Assembly: GCF_003058465.1 (NCBI RefSeq)
Contig: NZ_CP028901.1
Span: forward strand, 1,674,001 to 1,738,000
DNA: 64,000 nt
From: Orrella marina
GTDB lineage: Bacteria > Pseudomonadota > Gammaproteobacteria > Burkholderiales > Burkholderiaceae_B
Direction: 5' to 3'
Below are positions 27,331 through 35,024 of this stretch, one piece after another (the first letter of the stretch is position 1; each line of letters opens with the position of its first letter). The translations under genes and the position numbers were made by a program. The notes under the pieces are model-generated. The model was given only the letters and a program-made list of their open reading frames with translations. It did no database searches and was not told the DNA's origin.

Positions 27331-28911
27331 TCAAACTGTCGGTGCGGTCCAGTTGTGAGGCAGCAGTTCTTCAATCCGACTGTTCGGATGAGTGGGCAGT
27401 CGCGTGAAGATGTCTTTCAAATAGACGTAAGGATCATGCCCGTTCAGGCGAGCACTCTGGATCAGACTCATCACCGCTGCGGCACGCTTTCCTGCGCGCA
27501 AGGATCCGGCGAATTGCCAATTGGAGCGGCCCACGGCAACTGGACGAATTTCGGACTCAGCTGAATTATTGTCTATCGGCAGCTGACCGTCCTCCAGATA
27601 GCGAACCAATGCCGGCCAATGCTTCAGGCTATAGTCGATCGCCTTGGCCAACTGCGTGCCATCTGTTGCGAGCAGTCGCTGGGATACCAGCCAGGCACGA
27701 TATCTTTCCATGATCGGTTTGCTGCGAGTTTGCCTGATTCGCCATCGCGCCTGAGTATCAAGATCCTTGCAATCCCGTTCGATGTTGTAGAGCTCCCGGA
27801 TGATCACCAGCGCCTGATCAGCCACATCACTACCCGTTGCCTTGTGCAAGTCGAAGAAATATCTTCTGGCATGCGCCATGCAACCAATGTGCGTCACACC
27901 CTCGGCCATCAGACCGTGGTAACCACCATAGGCGTCGCAAACCAACTGACCTTTCCAGCCTGCCAGAAACGACTCGGGATTGACTTTGCCCCGATTGTCA
28001 TGGAACTCGTAAATGACAGCTTTGAGCTGCTCGAACCGACCCGAGACGTATGTCCAGATAAACGAGCGATGGGTCTTGCCCGAACCGGGTTTGAGCATCG
28101 GCACGTGGGTTTCATCGGCATGCAACACTGGCAGCTTTAGCATGCACTGGCGTAATGCATCAACCAGGGGTTGCAAGCGCACACCACAGACACCGACCCA
28201 TTGCGACAATGTCGAACGCGGAATCTCCAGGCCAGCTCGTCCGAAGATGCGCTCCTGACGGTACAAAGGCAGATGGTCCTGATACTTGGCCACCATGACA
28301 TGGGCTAGCAGACCGGGGGTCGGGATGCCCTTGTCGATGATGTGTGGGGGCACCGGTGCCTGGGTTAGCGTCTGGCAAGCGGCACAAGCCCACTTGCCGC
28401 GGATGTGACGTTCCACCGTAAACACGCCCGGCGTGTAGTCCAGCTTCTCGCTGACATCTTCGCCAATACGCTTGAGCGCACAGCCACATCCACAGGTGGT
28501 GGTCTCAGGCTCGTGATGGAACTCGGTGCGAGGCAGTTCCGGCGGAAATGTGTTGCGCCTGGGTTTGTCCTTGGGTGCAGCCGGTTTGTCGTTCTTGGGC
28601 AACAAAGCGGCCAGTTCAGCCTGCATGGCAGCCAGGTCCGCATCGATGTCTTCGTCAAACAGGCTGCGTTGCGCGCCCTTGAAGGCTTCGCTGCGCTTGT
28701 CAAAGCGCCAGCGTCGATACACTGCAATCTCCTGGGTGAGGCGAGCGATCTTGAGATCCTTCTCGTTGATCAACTGATCACGCTCACGCAGTACCCGTTC
28801 GTGCTCGGCCAGCACCTGGGATTGTGCACCGACAGTCGACATGAGTTCTTGCGCCAGGCGCCTGAGGGCCTGCTCGTCCAAGTGCTCCAATGCGGTGGTG
28901 TCAGTGATCAT
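27331..28911 (-). CDS. tnpC: IS66 family transposase TnpC (inner element)
   Basis: This 526-residue DDE transposase begins at ATG 28911 (MITDTTALEHLDEQALRRLA); the frame is open further upstream. Order of domains: an N-terminal coiled-coil/leucine-zipper region (to about 100), the zinc-finger-like CxCxC region TTCGCGCALKRIGEDV with a partner pair WACAACQ, and the catalytic DDE core. The core includes LHADETHVPML (first Asp), VCDAYGGYHGL (second Asp), and NNSAESEIRPVAVGRSNW (Glu). A C-terminal IS66 tail follows. It is complete and probably functional. Confidence 0.95.
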   Translation of the reverse strand: MITDTTALEHLDEQALRRLAQELMSTVGAQSQVLAEHERVLRERDQLINEKDLKIARLTQEIAVYRRWRFDKRSEAFKGAQRSLFDEDIDADLAAMQAELAALLPKNDKPAAPKDKPRRNTFPPELPRTEFHHEPETTTCGCGCALKRIGEDVSEKLDYTPGVFTVERHIRGKWACAACQTLTQAPVPPHIIDKGIPTPGLLAHVMVAKYQDHLPLYRQERIFGRAGLEIPRSTLSQWVGVCGVRLQPLVDALRQCMLKLPVLHADETHVPMLKPGSGKTHRSFIWTYVSGRFEQLKAVIYEFHDNRGKVNPESFLAGWKGQLVCDAYGGYHGLMAEGVTHIGCMAHARRYFFDLHKATGSDVADQALVIIRELYNIERDCKDLDTQARWRIRQTRSKPIMERYRAWLVSQRLLATDGTQLAKAIDYSLKHWPALVRYLEDGQLPIDNNSAESEIRPVAVGRSNWQFAGSLRAGKRAAAVMSLIQSARLNGHDPYVYLKDIFTRLPTHPNSRIEELLPHNWTAPTV

Positions 28912-29008
28912 GGGAAACAGTATTACATGCGCGAAAGTATCTCGCCATTGGCACAATTGCCAATTGATTTATATAGAGAAATTCGGTCAAATCTGAGTCG
29001 TGAAATCG

Positions 29009-29344
29009 CTACGCATAGCGTACGATCTCGCCCTTCGACACCCGCTGCCAAGGCAGCCCGAGCACCAGTGCATCGAACTGACTTTGGGTCATCTCCAACC
29101 GGCTACTACCCGTCGATTGCGTCCAGGTAAACCCACCATCATGCAACCGTCGTGCGGCCACCCAGACCCCAAACCCATCGGTGATCAGAACCTTGATCCG
29201 GTTGCCTCGTCGATTGGTAAACAAATAGGCGTGATGAGCCTGGGCTGCACCAAACACCGACACGACCTTGCCCAGCATGGTTTCCATGCCTGCGCGCATA
29301 TCGATCGGGTCGCGCGCGAGCCAGTATTGTTCGATGCGCATCAT
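29009..29344 (-). CDS. tnpB: IS66 accessory protein TnpB (inner element)
   Basis: The 111-residue protein matches IS66 Orf2/TnpB: a compact domain with DPIDMRAGMETMLGKVV, AYLFTNRRGNRIKVLITDGFGVWVAARRLHDGGFTW and a C-terminal LPWQRV. It is required together with TnpA and TnpC for transposition in the family; its molecular role is unclear. I took ATG 29344, which overlaps the tnpA stop in the sequence ATGATG. Confidence 0.93.
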   Translation of the reverse strand: MMRIEQYWLARDPIDMRAGMETMLGKVVSVFGAAQAHHAYLFTNRRGNRIKVLITDGFGVWVAARRLHDGGFTWTQSTGSSRLEMTQSQFDALVLGLPWQRVSKGEIVRYA

Positions 29345-29724
29345 CGCAGCCACTCCCGCAAGAACTCGGCACATTGCTGGCCATCACTCACCGGCCATTC
29401 GATCCTCACTTGTTGATTGCCACGTGAGCAACTCACACGAATAGGCTCACGATGCATTTGTGGCGGCGAACTCAAAGCCTGATCCGGGATCGGCTCGCGC
29501 TCTGAAGGTGACCAGAGGACAAACGCGGGCTTGTCCTGCGCCAACTGCCGTCGGTGGCGATTGACCCAGTGACCGAGCATCTTGTAGTTGATGCCGAGTT
29601 GCCTGGCGACGTGGGCGATGACCGCACCGGGAGCCAGACAGGCCTGGACAGCATCGGATTTGAATTGCGCGCTATATCGGCGACGCGACGTTGGTGGGTT
29701 CACCGCAGAGTGGAGCTCGGTCAT
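29341..29724 (-). CDS. tnpA: IS66 accessory protein TnpA (inner element)
   Basis: This 127-residue protein has a helix-turn-helix of the IS3/IS66 OrfA kind near its N-terminus (RRRYSAQFKSDAVQACLAPGAVIAHVARQLGINYKMLGHWVNRHR), followed by a less conserved tail. The ATG at 29724 has AGGA seven bases upstream; another ATG lies at 29730. It is the first gene of the inner element's operon and overlaps tnpB. Confidence 0.9.
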   Translation of the reverse strand: MTELHSAVNPPTSRRRYSAQFKSDAVQACLAPGAVIAHVARQLGINYKMLGHWVNRHRRQLAQDKPAFVLWSPSEREPIPDQALSSPPQMHREPIRVSCSRGNQQVRIEWPVSDGQQCAEFLREWLR

Positions 29725-29778
29725 GGGCATGTCCTGAAGAGTTACATGCCAACATGATCGGCCATCCTGGATTTGCCC

Positions 29779-31074
29779 TCAATATGTGTTCACCGTTCGC
29801 TTACCGTTGAGCAGCTCATCGATCAGCTTGTACTCGTCCACGTCCTCAGTCGTAGCAAGTTGACGGCGTTTGTGATGCAAGGCGTAAAGCTCGGCGATCC
29901 GGTCAATCCAGCGCAGTGCCCAGAGGGCATGCTCGGGACACTGATTGGCAACTTGCAGGAAGTCGCGCCGTTGATGCGCCCAGCACAGGGCCAGCTCCAC
30001 ACCGGGTGTGCTGCGCGCGTAGCACTGATAAGCGGCATAGCGATCAGCTGAGAGCACACCCGATGTCACGCCTTGCAGAACCGCCTTCGGAACGCTGGCC
30101 GAGCGAGACGGGTCCATCACGAAATGCGCCACATCCGCGCTCTGAAAGACCCAGAGATAGTGGCGGTAACCCGAGCGATCTCCCTGCGCACCGAACACCT
30201 CCCAGCGGGTTTCGTCCGCGTGCCAGGCATCAGAAGCACGCAGTCGCTTCAATCCGGCCTGAATCAATGGGGTGAACAGCGGTAGCAGTTGTTGTAGATT
30301 GCCTGTGAGCGTGCCCTGGGCAACGGGCAGGCCAATGTCCTGCCACTGTTCGAGCAAGCGATGCGTCGGTATGCCATGGCGATACTTCGAGAGCAAGGCT
30401 TCGGTCATGACGGACAGACCGAGTTTGCCGCGATCAAACAATTGGGGTGGTGCGGGTGCGGTCACAATGCCGGGCAGCACCCGACACTGGCAGCTCGCGC
30501 GCAGGCGCTTTCGCCGGATCACCCGTCGATACGCCTTGACCTCGATCTCGAGAACCTCCGAGTCCTGGGTGCCGGCCATCTCGACAAATCCCAGACCACA
30601 CTGCGGACAGCAGCACGGGTCAACATCAATGATCTGCTCCCGTGCAGGCAGGTTTGTCTGTCGGGTTCGCCCATGACCTTGCCAGCCGGTCTGCTGCCCG
30701 CGTGGTCTAGGTGCTGGAGCCCCCTCTGGTTTGAGTCCGGATAAAGGCGGTTTGACGGTCCTGGATTGCTCGCTACGCGTTCCAAAGGCCTGCCGCCGCA
30801 ACCCGCGCAACTGCGCCTTGGTCTGTTCCAGTTCAACCTCTAAAGCCGCACACTTCGCCTTGAGCGCAGTCATCTCTTTCTTGTGGGCGATGCGGATGTT
30901 CTCGATTCGCTCGATCGCCCGGGCGTGTAATGACTGATACTGGGCAGCCTGACACTTCAGCTCGATGTGCTCTCGGCGGGTGATGGTAACCCGATCGAGA
31001 TCAAAAGGCGTAGTGCCCGTGGAGTCGGGCTCAGCGGCGATTGAGTGTTCGAGGGTTGGCAGGCAGTTGTCCAT
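29779..31074 (-). pseudogene. Outer IS66 transposase, N-terminal part
   Basis: This 431-codon frame is the 5' part of the split transposase. It shows the IS66 layout: an N-terminal coiled coil (about residues 30-105, KKEMTALKAKCAALEVELEQ), a CxxC zinc-binding pair (PCCCPQCGLGFVE), and the first catalytic Asp (AWHADETRW) and second (LSADRYAAY). The genuine gene stops at 29805; the last eight codons (GKRTVNTY) come from the inner element's end. It contains no further defects, so the insertion is the only lesion. Confidence 0.93.
29805..29812 (+). repeat. Target duplication, right copy, inner IS66 element
   Basis: CGTTGAGC follows directly after the GCTTAC right end and equals the copy at 27291-27298. 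Confidence 0.95.
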
Positions 31075-31137
31075 GACGGCAACAGTAGCCTTAAATGAAA
31101 TTTGTGTCCAGTCATTTTTACAGGACCGAAAAAATGA

Positions 31138-31161
31138 CGGACGTCCTCACCGAATATTTAC
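31138..31161 (-). repeat. Right inverted repeat, outer IS66-like element
   Basis: On the minus strand it starts GTAAATATTCGGTGAGG and matches 25943-25966 over 24 bases. Confidence 0.93.
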
Positions 31162-31169
31162 ACGAGTTC
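31162..31169 (+). repeat. Target duplication, right copy, outer IS66-like element
   Basis: ACGAGTTC follows the right end of the outer element and equals the copy at 25935-25942. Confidence 0.93.
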
Positions 31170-31204
31170 GACACGAAGCTTCATAAACACCTGATTTCAT
31201 TGAA

Positions 31205-32989
31205 ATCAGTTTTTAAATTGCCACTACAGCAGCGTCAGCTGCTCGGGCATTGAAGGTTTCTTTAGCTTCAGTGCACTGAGAACTCCTGATTGTTCCTTTG
31301 AGACCGTCGATACCCCTTCAACCGTCTGGTCATTGACCTTCACCTGATGGCGCTGGATGCGACGCAACTGTGCCAGGGCTCTTTCTGGCGATAGTCCTGT
31401 ATCGGCGAGTCTGAGGCGGTGGCGCATGATCCGGTACAGGATCAGTGCCATGAAACAGATCATGGCGTGAGCCTTGATCCGGTGCGGCAACCGGTGAAAC
31501 ACCGGTGCGATTTCAATTTCTGACTTCAGCACCTTGAAACCACGCTCGATGTCAGCCAGTGACTTGTAACGCTCGACGACCTCTTTCGGGGTGAATTCCT
31601 TGGCGTTGGTCACGAGCAGCAGCTTGCCATCGACCAGCTCCGCCTGTTTGAGCGCTTTCTCGTCAATCTGGTAGGTAAACAGATCAGAAGTCAGATCCAC
31701 TTTGATGATCTTCGCCAGGTGGGCCTGCTTGACCTCATGATAGAAGCGCGCCTTGGCACCACTGTCCGAGAGTCTGCGACCTCGGCTGACTTTGCCGGAA
31801 TCCTGCCCATCGAGTTTGCTGGCCCACTGGTCTGCCTTGTTCTCCAGTTCCTCGATTTTGGAACGTCGCCACTCGGTCTGGTGCTGAGCAGTTTGCGGGT
31901 TATGCGCGACCACCAGACGAAGATCCTGCCAGCGGGTCTCGCTGATGGTTTCGTTCTCCGGGTCGGTGATCGTGTCATTGAACCGTTGCAGGATGTCGTG
32001 GAACTCGCCGTAACGCCTGGCGGGTACCGCCAGGATGAATTCGAGTGTCTGGCCCTCATCGAGCTTGAGCGCGAGTAGTTCCTCCAGGTTATCCAGTGAG
32101 AGCAGTCCTCGATCGGCCACGATGATCAGTTTGCGGATGTGGGGATAGCGTGCCAAGACCTTCCTGATGGTGGGTAACAGAGTGGCGGTCTCGGACTGAT
32201 TGCCATCGAACACTTCGTGATAGATCGGCAAGCCTTCGGCGGTCTGCACCACGCCGAGCATGAACTGACGGGCCACCATACCTTCTTTGGACATGCCGTA
32301 ATGGCGTACATCATCAGAGAGCTCTGTCTGGCCTTCCACCCGGATGGTGGTCAGGTCGTAAAAGACGAGTGATAGATCCTGATCCACCATGGGTTTGAGT
32401 TGTCGGGCCACGACAGCCTCGACGGCATCCTGGTGATCCATCAGGGCATCCATGCTGCGCAGTAACTGTTGATGCGTGAGTGCCTTGGTATCGACTTCCG
32501 GCAAACTGACCGTCTCCAGCCAGCGAAGCACCCCTAGCTTGGAATCCGGATCACACAGTCGATTGAAGACCATCACCCGAATGGCATGTTCAACCGCGGT
32601 GGTGTAGCGTGCCTTGCGAAACACGCCAGCCAGTGCGTCAAACCCGACTTCCTGCCACAGACCGTGTAGTGCCCAGACATCACCCAGCGTCAAGGCAGAC
32701 TCGAAGGCAACCTGCGGGCCCGCCACCTCGGTACCACGGCCCTTGGCGCGCAAGAGAGAGGCCAACAAGGCATCGACCTGACCGCCGGCGTCGTCCAGGC
32801 GACCCAGGGTGGCAATGGTTCGCTGGCGAGCCTTGCCTTCTTCGTTACGGTAGGACTCGACCAGCTGGACGTACTGGTGGCCGCGGGCGGTGGTGAGTTT
32901 GATGAACATGACAGGAGTGTAGCAAATCGCCGAATGGTTGCCAACACCCATCATATAATTTGTTGCCACTACAAAAATCTGAAACTGAT
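31205..32989 (-). mobile_element. IS1634-type insertion sequence, ends uncertain
   Basis: A complete transposase gene is bracketed by imperfect inverted ends, ATCAGTTTTTAAATT on the left and ATCAGTTTCAGATTT (minus strand) on the right, matching at 11 of 15 positions. No target duplication was found for these ends. An 11-bp direct repeat, TTGCCACTACA, occurs at 31218-31228 and 32963-32973 inside them. The true boundaries might be wider, since a further pair of inverted sequences containing AGTTCGACAC lies outside. The element borders the outer IS66-like element directly. Confidence 0.55.
31224..32909 (-). CDS. IS1634 family (IS4 superfamily) transposase
   Basis: The 561-residue protein (ATG 32909, MFIKLTTARGHQYVQLVES) matches the IS1634 family. 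The N-terminal region has the family's YRNEEGKARQRTIATLGRLDD opening. The DDE core shows LSLVFYDLTTIRVEG (first Asp), KLIIVADRGLLS (second Asp) and the YREK-like glutamate segment YKSLADIERGFKVLKSEIEIAPVFH. A C-terminal helical part includes HAMICFMALILYRIM. No frameshift or stop is visible, so the gene is intact. The frame extends upstream to 32969 without matching residues. Confidence 0.93.
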   Translation of the reverse strand: MFIKLTTARGHQYVQLVESYRNEEGKARQRTIATLGRLDDAGGQVDALLASLLRAKGRGTEVAGPQVAFESALTLGDVWALHGLWQEVGFDALAGVFRKARYTTAVEHAIRVMVFNRLCDPDSKLGVLRWLETVSLPEVDTKALTHQQLLRSMDALMDHQDAVEAVVARQLKPMVDQDLSLVFYDLTTIRVEGQTELSDDVRHYGMSKEGMVARQFMLGVVQTAEGLPIYHEVFDGNQSETATLLPTIRKVLARYPHIRKLIIVADRGLLSLDNLEELLALKLDEGQTLEFILAVPARRYGEFHDILQRFNDTITDPENETISETRWQDLRLVVAHNPQTAQHQTEWRRSKIEELENKADQWASKLDGQDSGKVSRGRRLSDSGAKARFYHEVKQAHLAKIIKVDLTSDLFTYQIDEKALKQAELVDGKLLLVTNAKEFTPKEVVERYKSLADIERGFKVLKSEIEIAPVFHRLPHRIKAHAMICFMALILYRIMRHRLRLADTGLSPERALAQLRRIQRHQVKVNDQTVEGVSTVSKEQSGVLSALKLKKPSMPEQLTLL

Positions 32990-33417
32990 CAGGCTAACAT
33001 GTTGATTCAAAACACCTCGGCCGGCGAAAATCCGGGAAAAATGGCATTTGGTGTCGAACTTCTGTGAGCAAGATTCATACTCAGCGAAACGCATATTCCG
33101 TGCACGCTTACTTAACCGGTCGGGGTGATGGATGAAGAGGATAGGCTGAAAAACCTCGATCCGAACGGATTACGCAAATCGCTGACATGAAAGAAAACCG
33201 CCAGGAACGTTCTATCCGCCAGCCCTCGGCTACAGCCGATGACCACTGCGATCTTAGTCTCGAGTACATTAATGGAACACCCGTTGGGTAGAGCAATCCT
33301 GGACTTCTGCACGAAAATAGTCATGAGATGTACCCGAAGCATTCATGCTGGAGCCAGTTCCTGCTTCTTGCGCACAAGATATCCGAACCTCGATTTTTGA
33401 TCTCGGACCGCATCAAC
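32990..33417. other. Region between the insertion sequences and the TPR gene
   Basis: About 430 bases without a supported gene. Near 33053 it contains GTGTCGAACT, the complement of AGTTCGACAC at 31165-31174 next to the outer IS66-like element, discussed as a possible older element end. The rest has no recognisable features. Confidence 0.4.
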
Positions 33418-34206
33418 ATGACGCCTATTCGACCAAACAAGCCGGCCAACAGCGATATAGTGCTGACATCAACCCGATTTCTGCCGGCGGCGACTGCCAT
33501 TGTCACTGCTGGAGTCATCGCCGTGATAGCGACCAGTCATGCTCAGCAGTTACCGACGTTAGAACGCTGTCTGAATGAAGCGACAACAGAGCGTGCACTC
33601 AATATTTGCGAGATGGCGTCGACCGGGGCCATTGGCTCAGATGTGAAGATAAACGAGGCTGCGATTCACGCCTCTGAAAAGCTCCGCTCCCAGTCACGAC
33701 ACAAAGACGCGATCGAGCTCCTGACGAACCGGCCCAGTACCGCTGCGCTCAATCTGGAACTTGGCAACGTGTATTTCGAGCTGGGTGACGTGCAAAGTGC
33801 TGATTTTCACTATGAGATCGCTCTGTTGGCGGGAGTACCCATGACCGACGCAATCCGGGAACGTATGCTCAATGCCGCCTACATCTATGCAGAAGAGCTT
33901 CAGTTCTCAGCCGTTAAACCCGAAGCCGCGATTGATGCGTACACGCGTGCCATTGAGCTTGATCCAGACCACATGCGAAGCCACCTCGGCCGGGGCCAGG
34001 CCTATTTAACCCTTCAGCAGTTCCAGTTGGCCTGCAAGGACCTGGGACGCGCGATCACGCTAGGCGCAGACTGGACAGGTTACCTGATGCGCGCTCGCTG
34101 CCATGATGGGCTCGCTGACACAGAAGCTGCCAGATCCGACTATGAAATGGTCCTCAAACAGTATCCTGGCCACCTCGCGGCAAAACGTGCCTTGAGTATT
34201 CCATAA
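33418..34206 (+). CDS. TPR repeat protein, exported
   Basis: The 262-residue protein starts at ATG 33418 with a hydrophobic signal or anchor sequence (AATAIVTAGVIAVIATSHAQ) and then consists of tetratricopeptide repeats. Clear repeat units are at about residues 108-140 (AALNLELGNVYFELGDVQSADFHYEIAL), 175-200 (AAIDAYTRAIELDPDHMRSH) and 200-260 (GRGQAYLTLQQFQLACKDLGRAI). Such repeats bind other proteins. The partner is unknown. The frame opens earlier at 33328, but the extra residues do not look genuine. Confidence 0.8.
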   Translation: MTPIRPNKPANSDIVLTSTRFLPAATAIVTAGVIAVIATSHAQQLPTLERCLNEATTERALNICEMASTGAIGSDVKINEAAIHASEKLRSQSRHKDAIELLTNRPSTAALNLELGNVYFELGDVQSADFHYEIALLAGVPMTDAIRERMLNAAYIYAEELQFSAVKPEAAIDAYTRAIELDPDHMRSHLGRGQAYLTLQQFQLACKDLGRAITLGADWTGYLMRARCHDGLADTEAARSDYEMVLKQYPGHLAAKRALSIP

Positions 34207-34272
34207 CGACACGACCGTGCGCTCACCGTTGCAGCGAACAGCACCCATCCACTGGCAATCGGAGCGCTCAGG

Positions 34273-34593
34273 TTATTCTCCCGGTGCGATAAAGACCTCG
34301 ATTGCCCGCTTTGGGGGAAGTCCCAGTCGGTCGACGAGTTCGCTCAACAAAGATTGCAGGCCAGGCAGATCCCGACCCTGGATTTCATACATCTCCATCC
34401 AGGTTTGCTGACCGGAAGAATCTGCTTCAGGGCGTCTCAATAACCGGATAGAGACTTCCGGAAACCTTTCATGCACTGTTGTCTCCAGCTCGGCGAGCTG
34501 CGTTGCAATCGACGGATACGCTTGTGCGATGAACTTGTAATACACAAACAAAAACACTCGACACGCCCCCTTGCAAGTTCGTCCAGTCCCCAT
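34273..34593 (-). CDS. DUF4936 family protein
   Basis: A 106-residue protein resembling DUF4936, a small family in betaproteobacteria with unknown function. The visible pattern is FLFVYYKF near the start, RLLRRPEADSSGQQTWMEMYEI in the middle and a C-terminal helix. This ferredoxin-like strand-helix pattern is suggestive only. A GTG at codon 13 would give a more typical family start. It is convergent with the TPR gene. Confidence 0.7.
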   Translation of the reverse strand: MGTGRTCKGACRVFLFVYYKFIAQAYPSIATQLAELETTVHERFPEVSIRLLRRPEADSSGQQTWMEMYEIQGRDLPGLQSLLSELVDRLGLPPKRAIEVFIAPGE

Positions 34594-35024
34594 TGGCAGG
34601 CCCGAACAATAAAGAAAATTCTACAAAGATCAACAATACCTTTAAGAACGCAACCGAACACGGGACATACGCCCCCTCCTCACCACTCCAGCCCGACTCG
34701 ATTATCGATCAGTGTGGTGCAATGGTTTACACCAGAACCCGGAACCGAAACCATGTCCATCGTACGCTCACCACAACACACAATCAAAAAGCTGCTGCAA
34801 ACGAAGTTCGCTCAAACGAAGATCGCTATTTTCTTGCGATGTTGTTGACCGTTCAATTTCAAATAAAATATAATCAAATTACATAATATATTAACTTTCA
34901 CCATTCTCCTGGTCTGAATTCTTTTGCACGATTTTCGAACGACTTTCGTGCGAAGTTCGCCACTTTGAACTGAACCTCAACCTCACGGCCCAGAGCAAGT
35001 GTCACCCCCCTCGTCAATGACTGG
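34594..35024. other. AT-rich intergenic region before the SulP gene
   Basis: About 430 bases. The part at 34855-34900 is very AT-rich and likely contains the SulP promoter. A 97-codon plus-strand frame (34593-34886) has low-complexity, asparagine-rich sequence and no recognised homology; I do not call it. Confidence 0.4.

Larger units (their letters stand above)
27299..29804 (-). mobile_element. Complete inner IS66 family element
   Basis: The 2506-bp element has ends beginning GTAAGCG in inverted orientation (GTAAGCGTCCGGGCAA on the left, GTAAGCGAACGGTGAA on the right) and an exact 8-bp target duplication CGTTGAGC. It carries the classical three genes tnpA, tnpB and tnpC in one operon on the minus strand, all open. 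It is therefore structurally intact and could be active. It landed inside the transposase gene of another IS66-like element, so it is the younger of the two. Confidence 0.96.
25943..31161 (-). mobile_element. Outer IS66-like element carrying a DUF4338 gene
   Basis: The ends are inverted repeats sharing 24 bases that begin GTAAATATTCGGTGAGG, with the GTAA terminus typical of IS66 elements. They are flanked by an exact 8-bp duplication, ACGAGTTC (25935-25942 and 31162-31169). Without the inner insertion and one copy of its duplication the element is 2705 bp. It holds one transposase gene (split) and one DUF4338 gene, with no tnpA or tnpB. That single-transposase layout resembles the ISBst12 subgroup of IS66; the subgroup name is from memory. 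It is inactive because its transposase is interrupted. Confidence 0.93.

Noticed and set aside
34593..34886. Plus-strand 97-codon frame before the SulP gene
   Set aside because: Low-complexity, Asn/Thr-rich translation over AT-rich promoter-like DNA; no family.
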